Numbered from the stretch's first letter, positions 51,171-60,613 are shown. The stretch is DNA of 64,000 nt from Chitinophaga solisilvae (GCF_009928525.1 NZ_JAABOK010000006.1:372001-436000); one strand, 5' to 3'. Translations and numbers: made by a program. Notes: generated by a model not told the origin, from the sequence alone.

Positions 51171-51955
51171 AGGAATTTACACCACATCACTACTGGGCGC
51201 TGATCCTCGGCGGCAGCAGCGGGCTGGGGCTCGCCGCAGCAAAGAAACTGGCTGCCCACGGGATGCACCTGTGTATTGTTCACCGGGATACCGGCATAGA
51301 GATGGAAAAAATCAGGGAAGCATTTGACGCACTGCGCGCCACAGGCGTGCAGGTCATTACCTTCAACGCTTCCGTGACCAATGCGGAGAAACGCGGAGAA
51401 ATATTACAGCAGCTGAAAGCCCTTATGGGCACGGAAGGGCGCATACGTTGCCTGCTGCACAGCATAGCCCGCGGTACCCTGAAAGCCATGGACGGTGAAA
51501 CGCCGCTCACAGCAGACGATTTTATGGTCACGCTGGAACATATGGCGGTAAGCCTGTATGACTGGACCAGCGCGGTGGTGCAGCAACAGCTGTTTGCGCC
51601 GGATGCGCGGGTACTATCCTTTACCAGCGAAGGCAGCCACCGCGCATGGAAGCATTATGCCGCGGTATCTGCCGCCAAGGCGGCGCTGGAAGCTATCAGC
51701 CGCAGCATAGCCCTGGAGTATGCGCACAGGGGAATCCGCGCCAACTGCATACAGGCTGGTATCACAGACACCCGCTCCCTGCGCATGATCCCCGGTCATG
51801 AACAGCTGCTGGCATATGCGCAGGAACATCATCCCATGCAGCGCGCCACCACGCCGGAAGATGTTGCCGCTATAGTATACCTTTTGTGTAAAGATGAAGC
51901 CGCCTGGATAAACGGAGCTGTTATTCCGGCCACCGGCGGATCACATATTGTTTAG
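51164..51955 (+). CDS. SDR, enoyl-ACP reductase-like (FabI/FabL type)
   Basis: 263 residues. LILGGSSGLGLAAAKKLA cofactor motif, LLHSIARGTL (as in FabI-type reductases, where SIA follows the fourth strand) and AVSAAKAALEAISRSIALEY catalytic helix, closing NGAVIPATGG. It likely reduces the enoyl-ACP in the dedicated chain-building cycle; a ketoreductase role is possible, since no separate one is seen. It overlaps the PKS gene by 7 bases. Confidence 0.85.
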   Translation: MVKEFTPHHYWALILGGSSGLGLAAAKKLAAHGMHLCIVHRDTGIEMEKIREAFDALRATGVQVITFNASVTNAEKRGEILQQLKALMGTEGRIRCLLHSIARGTLKAMDGETPLTADDFMVTLEHMAVSLYDWTSAVVQQQLFAPDARVLSFTSEGSHRAWKHYAAVSAAKAALEAISRSIALEYAHRGIRANCIQAGITDTRSLRMIPGHEQLLAYAQEHHPMQRATTPEDVAAIVYLLCKDEAAWINGAVIPATGGSHIV

Positions 51956-51958
51956 CTG

Positions 51959-52387
51959 ATGACCATCGATAATATTCTCGCAAAACTGCCCTACGCAAAA
52001 CCTTTTTTGTTTGTAGACGCACTGCATGCCATTGATGAAGAGAAAGTCAGCGGTAGCTTTACCTTTCATCCGGAGATGGAAGTATACAAGGGGCATTTTA
52101 AACACCATCCGGTAACGCCTGGTGTACTGCTCACAGAAGTGATGGCGCAGATCGGGCTGGTATGCCTCGGTATATATCTTACCAACGGGGAACAGCTGTC
52201 TTTTGCGCTGACTTCTGCGGACGTAGAATTCCTGAAGCCGGTGTATCCCGGAGAAACCGTTACGGTAACCGGTTATAAGCAATACTTCCGTTTCGGTAAA
52301 CTGAAATGTAAGGTGGTAATGGTGAACGAAAAGATGGAAGAAGTATGTACCGGCACTTTAGCGGGTATGATTATTTCCGGAAAATAA
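51959..52387 (+). CDS. 3-hydroxyacyl-ACP dehydratase, FabZ-like
   Basis: 142 residues, single hot-dog fold. Catalytic His in YKGHFKHHPVTPGVLL and Glu in TEVMAQIG, in FabZ spacing. The AEVMAQ-type helix and FALTSADVEFLKPVYPGE match the family. It removes water from 3-hydroxyacyl-ACP in the pathway. It starts 3 bases after the SDR stop. Confidence 0.9.
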   Translation: MTIDNILAKLPYAKPFLFVDALHAIDEEKVSGSFTFHPEMEVYKGHFKHHPVTPGVLLTEVMAQIGLVCLGIYLTNGEQLSFALTSADVEFLKPVYPGETVTVTGYKQYFRFGKLKCKVVMVNEKMEEVCTGTLAGMIISGK

Positions 52388-52396
52388 ATTTATAAG

Positions 52397-53671
52397 ATGA
52401 ATACGCGTGTTGTTATCACCGGTTTGGGTATCATTGCCCCCAATGCCAGCGGGGTGGCTGATTTCAGGGATGCTCTCCAGGAAGGGAGGTCCGGTATCCG
52501 CCATGATGCGGCACTGGAGGCACTGCAGTTCTCCTGTCAGATAGCCGGTACCCCCGTGGTTACGGCTGAAATGCAGTCGCGTTACTTTGATGCTCTGGAG
52601 CTGAAAGGCTTCAACAGCAGCGCCATCCTGTACGGAGTACTGGCAGGTATGGAAGCATGGCAGCGTGCAGGGCTGACAGCCGCCGTTAATACAGACTGGG
52701 ACAGCGGCTGCATCTTCGGCACCGGCTCCTCCGGTGTTGACAAGCTCCGCGAAGCTATTTATAAAGTGGATGAAGGTCAGCTGCGGCGTTTAGGCAGCAC
52801 CGTTGTAGCGCAAACGATGGCCAGCGGCATCAGCGCGTGGCTGGGAGGGAAGCTGGGACTGGGAAACCAGGTCACGACCAATTCCTCTGCCTGCATTACC
52901 GGCGCGGAAAGCCTGCTGATGGCCTATGACCGCATCCGTGCGGGAAAAGCCACCCGCATTCTGGCAGGGAGCACCAGCGACAGTGGCCCCTACATCTGGG
53001 GCGGCTTTGACGCAATGAAAGTATGCACCTTTAAAAGCAATGATAACCCGGCTGCTGGCTCCCGTCCTATGAGTGCTACTGCGGCAGGCTTTGTGCCGGG
53101 CGCCGGCGCTGGGGCATTCGTGGTGGAATCGCTGGACAGCGCCCTGGCACGCAATGCGCCTGTCTGCGCGGAAATACTGGGCGGACATATTAACTCCGGC
53201 GGTCAGCGTAACGACGGCACCATGACTGCCCCCAACAGCGAAGCGGTGCAACGCTGCATCCGTGAGGCTGTCCGTGAAGCAGGCATCAGCCCATCGGATA
53301 TAGATGCCATCAATGGCCACCTGACAGCCACCGGTAAGGACGCACTTGAAATACAGAACTGGAGCGCCGCCCTCGGCAGAAGCGGGACAGATTTTCCTTA
53401 CATCAGCGCACTGAAAGGTATGACAGGACATTGTCTCAGCGCCTCCGGCAGCGTAGAGCTGGTGGCGGCAGTATTGCAACTGCAGCACGGTTTCCTCTTC
53501 CCCAATATCAACTGCGAAGATCTGCACCCGGATATACGCGCAGTGGTGGACCCGGAAAGAATACCGCAGCAGCTGCGCTATAAAGATCTGCAGGTAATCG
53601 CCAAGGCCAGCTTTGGCTTCGGCGATGTTAACGCTTGCGTCATCCTGAAAAAATATCATGCAAATGGATAG
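52397..53671 (+). CDS. Beta-ketoacyl-ACP synthase, FabF-like
   Basis: 424 residues. Catalytic Cys166 in TNSSACITGAE, His in INGHLTATGKDALE (usual NAHGTST variant) and the second His in GMTGHCLSASGS; closing KASFGFGDVNACVIL. It elongates acyl-ACP with malonyl-ACP. Having its own synthase, the operon can build a dedicated acyl starter or extend one from central metabolism. It ends 14 bases inside the ACP gene. Confidence 0.92.
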   Translation: MNTRVVITGLGIIAPNASGVADFRDALQEGRSGIRHDAALEALQFSCQIAGTPVVTAEMQSRYFDALELKGFNSSAILYGVLAGMEAWQRAGLTAAVNTDWDSGCIFGTGSSGVDKLREAIYKVDEGQLRRLGSTVVAQTMASGISAWLGGKLGLGNQVTTNSSACITGAESLLMAYDRIRAGKATRILAGSTSDSGPYIWGGFDAMKVCTFKSNDNPAAGSRPMSATAAGFVPGAGAGAFVVESLDSALARNAPVCAEILGGHINSGGQRNDGTMTAPNSEAVQRCIREAVREAGISPSDIDAINGHLTATGKDALEIQNWSAALGRSGTDFPYISALKGMTGHCLSASGSVELVAAVLQLQHGFLFPNINCEDLHPDIRAVVDPERIPQQLRYKDLQVIAKASFGFGDVNACVILKKYHANG

Positions 53672-53918
53672 AACAACATTACTCGCAACGATCAGGGAAG
53701 TGGTTACGCCTTACGCTAAAAACCAGGAAGCCCTGCAACAGCTGAATGAAGACACGGATTTTATCAAAGACCTGAAGATAAATTCTGCCAACCTGGTGGA
53801 TGTTATCCTGGATGTGGAGGAAAAATTCAACATCATTATTGATAATGAATCCATGGAGAAGATGATCAACGTGAAAGCTGCGATCGATATAGTGGAAAGT
53901 AAACTCGCCGGTTCATGA
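53658..53918 (+). CDS. Acyl carrier protein
   Basis: 86 residues. Four-helix carrier layout with NEDTDFIKDLKINSANLVDV. The phosphopantetheine-accepting Ser is Ser43 in NSANL, where most ACPs have DSL. The variant context suggests a dedicated carrier that needs its own transferase, which is the next gene. Start ATG 53658 or 53664. The last codons overlap the transferase start (ATGA). Confidence 0.92.
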   Translation: MQMDRTTLLATIREVVTPYAKNQEALQQLNEDTDFIKDLKINSANLVDVILDVEEKFNIIIDNESMEKMINVKAAIDIVESKLAGS

Positions 53919-54541
53919 CCGGCAACGATATTATAGATCTGCAGCTGGCTGCCACAGAAAGCAACTGGCGGCGGAAAGGCTATCTGGAAAAGGTGTTTAC
54001 ACCGGCAGAACAGGAACTGATAACAGCTGCCACTGATCCGGACGTGATGGTATGGTTGCTCTGGAGCGGCAAAGAGGCGGCCTACAAGATTTTTAACCGT
54101 GTATCACGCCAACGGATATACGCTCCGCAGAAATGGGAGGTGACGCCGCTGGTCTGGCAGAAGGATCAGATCTCCGGAAGTATTAAGGGAGCCGGAGCAA
54201 GCTATGCATTCAGCAGTAAACTGACGGCAGGATATATTCATACCGTCGCTGCCGTTAGCGGAATTAACCCGGCGGTATTACCGGTACGTATTATGCTGGC
54301 AGCTGCAGATGATGCCTGTCTGCGGCATACCGGTTTTATGAACCATCAGGAGTCGTTACGGAAAGAGGAAGGATTACCGGTTGTTATGAACCGTGCCGGA
54401 CACTCCTGCATCGCCTCGATAAGCCATCATGGCCGGTATTGGAGTGTGGTAAGGATGCAGCAGCATCAGGGCGCGGTCAGTATAAAATCCTTTATGGCGG
54501 TCACCAGTCCGGGTTTCAGCGGAAGCGCCGGCAGGCCGTAG
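53915..54541 (+). CDS. 4'-phosphopantetheinyl transferase
   Basis: 208 residues. N-terminal GNDIIDLQLA metal-binding motif and WLLWSGKEAAYKIF, the W-S-x-K-E-A-A-x-K signature of the Sfp/AcpS superfamily. It moves phosphopantetheine from CoA to the neighbouring ACP. The last ~25 residues (after ISHHGRYWSVVRM) are coded opposite the end of the convergent hydrolase gene, which suggests a drawn-out C-terminus. Last gene of the operon. Confidence 0.9.
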   Translation: MTGNDIIDLQLAATESNWRRKGYLEKVFTPAEQELITAATDPDVMVWLLWSGKEAAYKIFNRVSRQRIYAPQKWEVTPLVWQKDQISGSIKGAGASYAFSSKLTAGYIHTVAAVSGINPAVLPVRIMLAAADDACLRHTGFMNHQESLRKEEGLPVVMNRAGHSCIASISHHGRYWSVVRMQQHQGAVSIKSFMAVTSPGFSGSAGRP

Positions 54542-55710
54542 GTGGCCATATTGGCAACAGGATCGGCAGGAGCATCTTTCAGCACATGGTTCATCTCATC
54601 TATGATGGTCAGGGTGGCTGCCGGATATGCCTTCTTCAGTAATGCTGCCTCCCCGGCAGCTACCTGTAAATCAGTAGTACCCTGAATAATCAGTACGGGT
54701 ATGGATAATTTTTTTATCTCCGTTTGCGGATCATATTTCAGCCAGGAGCTCATATAGGGCTGTACACTGCTGCGGAACAAAGCATTCAGCGGACCGCCCG
54801 GCTCCTGTACGGGATGCCCTTTTTTCAGACTGTCGAGCAGCGGAAATATTTTGTCTGCGGACCCAGGTGCATTCTGGCTGATCTGTCTTTTCAGCATCAC
54901 ATCTGCCTGCTCTCCTGCGCCGGCGATGGAAATAAATTTATCTGCTTTCCCCTGTGCTGCTGCCAGTATGCCTATCAGCGATCCTTCGCTGTGGCCGGCG
55001 ATGATAACGGAGGAAAACCGTTTGTCTTTTTTCAGTTGCTGCACGTAGGCTACGGCATCGGCGGTTAAGGTATCCAGCGTCAGCTGCGATTCATCTGCCG
55101 GTGAGCTGGCGCCAATGCCCCGCTTGTCGTAACGTACACAGGCGATACCATTTTCCAGCAGCGCTGCAGCCAGCATTTTATAGGTATTGCCTTTCACGCC
55201 AAGCGGATTATTGCCATCTCTGTCGGTAGGACCGGAGCCCGCTATCAGCAGTACCACCGGTACTGCTTTGTTTCCCGGTGGTAAAGTAAGTGTGCCGCTA
55301 ACAGTAACGCCTGCACGCTCCAGGTTATAATCCGTACCGCTTTCCTTCTTGTCTTCATAGGGCATAAAACGCAGCCCTTCCAGCTGACTGCTGTCGTTCA
55401 GCGCCAGGATGAGCAGCAGCACGCCTTTGGTGAAGGTAGCCTTGTAGCTGGTGGAGGCGGCATCGCGGGTAATGACTTCCAGGCTGGTAATGTTACCATA
55501 CTGCGCGTGCAGCTGCGATGATATTTCCTTTGTTTTGTCCAGCGGCAGCGCTGCTTTCACAATCGGGCTGTACATGGCGAAGAGGCTGTCTGCCTGCTGC
55601 TGGTTAAAGTAACGCTTGAATTTTTCGGCGGCTTCGGGGTAATTGGCCTGGGCGCTGACTATTCCCAGCCGCCATGCCAATACAAGGGTTATCAGTACTA
55701 TTCTTTTCAT
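54466..55710 (-). CDS. DUF3887 plus alpha/beta-hydrolase secreted protein
   Basis: 414 residues. Signal peptide (about 1-21), NTF2-like DUF3887 domain (about 25-120; YFNQQQADSLFAMYSPIVKA) and an alpha/beta hydrolase (about 140-410) with GSGPTDRDGNNP, nucleophile Ser in IAGHSEGSLIG, Asp in IQGTTDLQV and His in DEMNHVLKD. Probably an exported esterase or peptidase of unknown substrate. Its end overlaps the PPTase gene by 76 bases. Confidence 0.9.
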   Translation of the reverse strand: MKRIVLITLVLAWRLGIVSAQANYPEAAEKFKRYFNQQQADSLFAMYSPIVKAALPLDKTKEISSQLHAQYGNITSLEVITRDAASTSYKATFTKGVLLLILALNDSSQLEGLRFMPYEDKKESGTDYNLERAGVTVSGTLTLPPGNKAVPVVLLIAGSGPTDRDGNNPLGVKGNTYKMLAAALLENGIACVRYDKRGIGASSPADESQLTLDTLTADAVAYVQQLKKDKRFSSVIIAGHSEGSLIGILAAAQGKADKFISIAGAGEQADVMLKRQISQNAPGSADKIFPLLDSLKKGHPVQEPGGPLNALFRSSVQPYMSSWLKYDPQTEIKKLSIPVLIIQGTTDLQVAAGEAALLKKAYPAATLTIIDEMNHVLKDAPADPVANMATYGLPALPLKPGLVTAIKDFILTAP

Positions 55711-55891
55711 GGTAGGTATGTATGATTAAGAGATAAGTAGTAACTACGCAAAGATGCCTGTATTTACTGCCGGCGCTGATTCCTGTATGTAAGGCAACAT
55801 CTGCGGAACAATGAATTTAAAGAGAAAAAACCAATCGGCTGTTTTTTGTACGGGGAGATAACAATTACCTGCCTTATTTGTTGATAATAGC

Positions 55892-56926
55892 ATGTTCCGT
55901 ATTCTTATCATAACAGATAAACCGGCGCAGGCAAAGGACCTGCGCAATATACTGGAAGGGTTTGGTCATGAAACGATTACCACTGTTGATGGTAAGTCCG
56001 GTATAGAGGCGGCACGCCTGCAACTGCCGGATGCTATCCTGTGCAGTGCTGCGCTGAAAGGCGGTATCGATGGCTCCGGCGTACTGGAGGTGCTGCGCAG
56101 AGACAGCCGCTTTCAGCTGACACCGTTTGTACTCCTGGCTGAAAAGTACCAGGCCACTGTATTCCGGACGGCGATGAACCTGGGGGCAGATGATTTCCTG
56201 GTAAAACCATTCTCCAATCATGACCTGCTGCAGACCATCGAAACACGGTGCCGGCGGTGGGAGGCAGCCGGCACGGGGAAACAGGAACACAGCGATTTTA
56301 AGAAAGTAGTGAAAGACTTCCTGGAGAACCGGAATACCATTAGGGCAGCAGCCCCTGAAACAATTTATCATGAGGGAGGCACGCCCCGCTTTCTCTATTA
56401 TATTATTTCCGGAAAGGTGAAAACAATAAAGACACATGAAGATGGAAAAGACCTGGTGATAGGGCTGTATAATAAAGGAGATTTTTTCGGGTATATCGCA
56501 TTGCTGGAGGAAGAAACCTACAAAGCAACCGCCGTGGTGATGGAAGATGCAGAAATAGCGCTGATACCCAAAGAAGATGCTGAAGCGTTGTTCGATCATA
56601 CGCCGGTGATGGTGCAGCGTTTTATGCGGATGCTGGCACGGAATGTAACGGAAAAGGAAGAAAGGTTGCTGGGCATCGCCTATAACACTCTCAGAAAGAA
56701 GGTAGCCAGTGCGTTAATACATCTCCGGAACAAATACCAGCAGGACAGAGCGGTGGATTATACTATTCATATTCCGCGGGATGAACTGGCGGCATTGGCC
56801 GGAACAGCTACAGAATCGCTGATACGTACACTGGGAGAGTTTAAGAACGAGAAACTGATAGCTGTAAAAAATACCAGCATCACCCTGCGTAATCCGGGTA
56901 AGCTGGAAGATATAGCCTATCATTAA
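55892..56926 (+). CDS. CRP/FNR-type regulator with degenerate receiver domain
   Basis: 344 residues. N-terminal response-regulator receiver (about 1-122), then a cyclic-nucleotide-binding-like domain (about 150-245; GDFFGYIALLEEETYKATA) and an HTH_Crp (about 275-335; IPRDELAALAGTATESLIRT). The receiver keeps Lys105 (LVKPF), but the phospho-Asp is Ser52 (PDAILCSAAL), the Thr/Ser switch is Ala83, and one acidic-pocket residue is Thr8. So phosphorylation is unlikely, and it may act as a protein-protein or ligand module. No kinase gene is near. Confidence 0.92.
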   Translation: MFRILIITDKPAQAKDLRNILEGFGHETITTVDGKSGIEAARLQLPDAILCSAALKGGIDGSGVLEVLRRDSRFQLTPFVLLAEKYQATVFRTAMNLGADDFLVKPFSNHDLLQTIETRCRRWEAAGTGKQEHSDFKKVVKDFLENRNTIRAAAPETIYHEGGTPRFLYYIISGKVKTIKTHEDGKDLVIGLYNKGDFFGYIALLEEETYKATAVVMEDAEIALIPKEDAEALFDHTPVMVQRFMRMLARNVTEKEERLLGIAYNTLRKKVASALIHLRNKYQQDRAVDYTIHIPRDELAALAGTATESLIRTLGEFKNEKLIAVKNTSITLRNPGKLEDIAYH

Positions 56927-56935
56927 GAAAAAAGA

Positions 56936-56998
56936 AAGGTAAGCCTGCCCCACTCTGCACTTGGCCTTTGTCAGTCTGCACATGGCAGGACTTACCTT
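56936..56998. terminator. Two-way terminator hairpin
   Basis: AAGGTAAG plus CCTGCC (56936-56949) pair with GGCAGG plus CTTACCTT (56984-56998), with one bulged A. The loop has two TCTGCAC repeats. It lies between the convergent regulator and aspA genes. Confidence 0.75.
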
Positions 56999-57032
56999 AT
57001 TTATGAATAAACGGGAAAAGTACTTTTTGCTG

Positions 57033-58442
57033 TTAGTTTACATAATGCGGGTGTATCATATTCTCGAAGGAATAGATTTCATCCCATTGCTGTTGCGTGA
57101 TATAAGCCTTTTCATCTACTACAATCTGGTGTATTGATTTCCCGCTGTTCAATGCTTCTTTTGCGATGGCTGCACAGGTTTCATAACCGAGCAGCGGATT
57201 GAGCGCAGTGACAATACCGATGCTGTTCATCACCATTTCACGGGATGCTTCCGCATTGGCAGTGATGCCGTCCACACATTTTTTGCGCAGGGTATCACAG
57301 GCGCGCTGCATGTAGGTGAGCATGGTGAAGAGGCTGTACGCGATCACCGGCTCCATGACGTTGAGCTGCAGCTGGCCCGCTTCGGAGGCCATGGTGATGG
57401 TCAGGTCTGCACCTATAACATAGTAGGCGGTCTGGTTCACCACTTCCGGAATTACCGGGTTCACTTTACCTGGCATAATAGAAGAGCCGGGTTGCAGCTG
57501 AGGAAGATTTATTTCGTGTAACCCTACCCGTGGTCCGGAAGACAGCAGGCGGAGGTCATTACAAATTTTGGAGATTTTCACCGCAGTACGTTTAAGCATA
57601 CCGGAAATGAGTACGTAGGCGCCGGTATCGGAAGTCGCTTCAATGAGGTCGGTGGCCAGTACTATCGGAAGACCGGTAATTTCGCCGAGGTATTGGGTAA
57701 CCAGTTGCGGGTAACCTTCCGGCGCATTAATGGCAGTACCGATAGCAGTAGCGCCCATATTCACTTCTGTGAGCAGCGCCTGCATTTCGCGGAGCCGTTG
57801 AATATCTTCCCGCAGGGTAGTGGCAAAGGCGTTGAATTCAGCGCCGAGGCTCATGGGAACAGCATCCTGTAATTGCGTACGGCCCATTTTGAGCACGTTG
57901 GCAAACTCTTTTCCTTTTTTACCGAAAGACCGCTGCAGCAGATCAAGAGAACGGAGCATACCGTTGATTTTCAGATACAGCGCAATGCGGAAAGCGGTAG
58001 GGTAAGCATCGTTGGTGGACTGTGAGCAGTTCACATGGTTGTTGGGATGCAGGTATTCATAGGCGCCTTTCGGATGGCCCATGTATTCCAGTCCTATATT
58101 GGCGATGACTTCATTGGCGTTCATGTTTACGGATGTGCCGGCGCCGCCCTGAATCATATCAGTAGGGAACTGATCGGTCAGTTCGCCGCTGATTAAACGG
58201 TCACTGGCATAGATGATAGCCTGCGCTACATCCGCGGGTATAACACCCAGTTGCATATTGGCCATGGCGGCGGCTTTCTTTACATAGCCCAGCGCCTGGA
58301 TGAATAATGGTTCCTGTGATACCGGTGTTCCTGTAATGTGGAAGTTTTCAATCGCTCTTAATGTCTGAATACCATAGTAAACACTATCATCGATTTTTCT
58401 TTCACCGAGGAAATCATGTTCGAGTCTGAATGTCTTTTTCAT
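57033..58442 (-). CDS. aspA: Aspartate ammonia-lyase
   Basis: 469 residues from the ATG at 58442. The fumarase/aspartase signature GSSIMPGKVNP with the catalytic Ser is intact, as are SQSTNDAYPTA and GRTQLQDAVPM. Aspartate to fumarate plus ammonia. Aspartase rather than fumarase is preferred from the overall match, for example the N-terminal RLEHDFLGERKI. An in-frame start at 58484 adds 14 residues not typical of the family. Stands alone. Confidence 0.93.
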   Translation of the reverse strand: MKKTFRLEHDFLGERKIDDSVYYGIQTLRAIENFHITGTPVSQEPLFIQALGYVKKAAAMANMQLGVIPADVAQAIIYASDRLISGELTDQFPTDMIQGGAGTSVNMNANEVIANIGLEYMGHPKGAYEYLHPNNHVNCSQSTNDAYPTAFRIALYLKINGMLRSLDLLQRSFGKKGKEFANVLKMGRTQLQDAVPMSLGAEFNAFATTLREDIQRLREMQALLTEVNMGATAIGTAINAPEGYPQLVTQYLGEITGLPIVLATDLIEATSDTGAYVLISGMLKRTAVKISKICNDLRLLSSGPRVGLHEINLPQLQPGSSIMPGKVNPVIPEVVNQTAYYVIGADLTITMASEAGQLQLNVMEPVIAYSLFTMLTYMQRACDTLRKKCVDGITANAEASREMVMNSIGIVTALNPLLGYETCAAIAKEALNSGKSIHQIVVDEKAYITQQQWDEIYSFENMIHPHYVN

Positions 58443-58603
58443 ATGATAATATTTTAAGTGATAGCTTCTTGTTGATGACATCACAAAAGTACTGCTGCCC
58501 GGAAGGGTAATAAATGACCGGAGTCAGCTGCAGCCTGATTCACGTCAGTTGGTACCTGTTTTGTGGCTGCTCCATTACTTTCTCCCACTAAAAAAAGCTG
58601 TGT

Positions 58604-60613
58604 ATGAAAACGATGTCAATAGCAGAAAAGAGCATCAATACGATCCGCTGTTTATCGATGGATGCGGTACAGCAGGCCAATTCGGGGCATCCCGGTACGC
58701 CGATGGCCCTGGCGCCGGCCGCTTATGTATTATGGATGGAGCATCTGCAGTTTAATCCGCAGCATCCGGAGTGGTTCAACCGCGACCGCTTTGTGTTGTC
58801 CAACGGCCACGCTTCGATGCTACAATATGCGGTATTACATCTCACCGGCTATAATATCACGCTGGATGACCTGAAGCACTTCCGGCAGTGGGGCAGTAAT
58901 ACGCCGGGACACCCGGAATACCGGCATACGCCCGGAATAGAAACTACTACAGGGCCGCTGGGGCAGGGTATTATGACGGCCGTAGGGATGGCTTTGGCAG
59001 AAGCGCATCTGGCAGGCATCTTCAACAGGGAAGAAGCGCTGATTCATCATTATACCTATGCTTTCTGCAGTGATGGCGATATTATGGAGGGCGCTTCTCA
59101 TGAAGCCGCATCTGTAGCCGGTCATCAGGGGCTGGGCCGTCTCATATGCCTGTATGATAACAATCACATCACCATTGAAGGGAATACTTCGCTTACCTAT
59201 TCTGATGATGTGGTAAAGCGTTTTGAAGCATATAACTGGCATGTACAGGATCTGGGAGATAAAGGCAATGACCTGCAGGCGATCTCCGCGGCGTTTGCGG
59301 CTGCAAAAGCGGTGACAGACAAACCTTCACTGATTGTGCTGCGCACGCATATCGGCTATGGCTCCCCGCATAAGCAGGATAAGCCGGAAGCACATGGTTC
59401 CCCGCTGGGAGAAGAAGAAATCAGGCTCACCAAAGAATTTTACGGCTGGCCGCCGGATGAAAAATTCCTCGTGCCCGAAGATGTCAAAGCACACATGCTG
59501 ACATGTATCACGGGCGGCGCAGCGCAGGAAGCAGCCTGGAATACGCGGCTGAAGGAATATTCGCTTGCATATCCTGACCTGTATGCTTCCCTGCAGCAAT
59601 ACCTGGCGCAGCAGCTGCCGGCAGACTGGGACCAGAAAGTACCCGTGTATCAACCGGCGGACGGGCCTAAGGCTACGCGGGAAATCACCGGCGCATTTAT
59701 CGGGGCAGTGGCAGACAAGCTGCCATGGCTGGTGGGCGGCAGCGGCGACCTGGAGCCGTCTACACTGACGCTGATAAAATCTTCTCCCTACCTGCAGAAG
59801 GATAATTACAGCGGCCGTAACCTGGCCTGGGGCATACGCGAGCATGTGATGTGCGCCGCCACCTCCGGCTTGCAGCTGCATGGCGGGCTGCGGGCATATG
59901 CCTCTACCTTTTTTATCTTCACGGACTATGCGCGCCCTGCTATCCGGCTGGCCTGTATTATGCAGCTGCCGGTGATCTATGTGATGACGCATGACAGTAT
60001 AGGGCTGGGAGAAGACGGTACTACGCATCAGCCGGTGGAACACCTGGCCTCGCTGCGTGCCATGCCGCACCTGTCGCTGATACGGCCGGCAGATGCCAAC
60101 GAAACCACGTATGCCTGGCGCGCCGCCATTCAGCACACCGGCGGTCCCACCATGCTGGTGCTCACCAGGCAGAAGTTGCCGGTCATCGATCGCAGCAAAA
60201 CTGCTCCCGCAGATAATCTGCTGAAAGGCGCCTACGTGCTGTCAAAAGAACAGGGCGCTGTACCTGCTGTGATCCTGATGGCCACCGGTTCGGAAGTATC
60301 GCTGATACTGGAAGCGCAGCAACAGCTGCTGCAGGAAGGTATAGATGCCAGGGTAGTGAGTATGCCCAGCTGGGACCTGTTTGCCGCACAACCGCCCGAA
60401 TACCGGGAATCCGTACTGCCGGCGGCTGTCACGGCACGCGTAGCCGTGGAAGCTGCATCGCCGCTGGGATGGGAACGATGGACCGGCGACAGGGGAATTA
60501 TGATCGGTATGGAAGGATTCGGCGCCAGCGCACCCGCCAAAGAATTATTTAAACATTTTGGTTTCACGGTGGAAAATGTTGTCGCCCGCACCAAAGCATT
60601 ATTATCCGCATGA
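58604..60613 (+). CDS. tkt: Transketolase
   Basis: 669 residues. Thiamine-binding GDGDIMEG-like CSDGDIMEGASHEAASVAGH, N-terminal MDAVQQANSGHPGTPM and RDRFVLSNGHASMLQY, pyrimidine-domain GIREHVMCAATSG and SIGLGEDGTTHQPVEHL. Full-length single-chain transketolase of the pentose phosphate pathway. Start ATG 58604 or 58613. The HAD phosphatase gene overlaps as ATGA. Confidence 0.95.
   Translation: MKTMSIAEKSINTIRCLSMDAVQQANSGHPGTPMALAPAAYVLWMEHLQFNPQHPEWFNRDRFVLSNGHASMLQYAVLHLTGYNITLDDLKHFRQWGSNTPGHPEYRHTPGIETTTGPLGQGIMTAVGMALAEAHLAGIFNREEALIHHYTYAFCSDGDIMEGASHEAASVAGHQGLGRLICLYDNNHITIEGNTSLTYSDDVVKRFEAYNWHVQDLGDKGNDLQAISAAFAAAKAVTDKPSLIVLRTHIGYGSPHKQDKPEAHGSPLGEEEIRLTKEFYGWPPDEKFLVPEDVKAHMLTCITGGAAQEAAWNTRLKEYSLAYPDLYASLQQYLAQQLPADWDQKVPVYQPADGPKATREITGAFIGAVADKLPWLVGGSGDLEPSTLTLIKSSPYLQKDNYSGRNLAWGIREHVMCAATSGLQLHGGLRAYASTFFIFTDYARPAIRLACIMQLPVIYVMTHDSIGLGEDGTTHQPVEHLASLRAMPHLSLIRPADANETTYAWRAAIQHTGGPTMLVLTRQKLPVIDRSKTAPADNLLKGAYVLSKEQGAVPAVILMATGSEVSLILEAQQQLLQEGIDARVVSMPSWDLFAAQPPEYRESVLPAAVTARVAVEAASPLGWERWTGDRGIMIGMEGFGASAPAKELFKHFGFTVENVVARTKALLSA

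Noticed and set aside
52790..53659. Open frame of 289 codons on the minus strand
   Set aside because: Antisense to the ketosynthase gene with intact catalytic residues.
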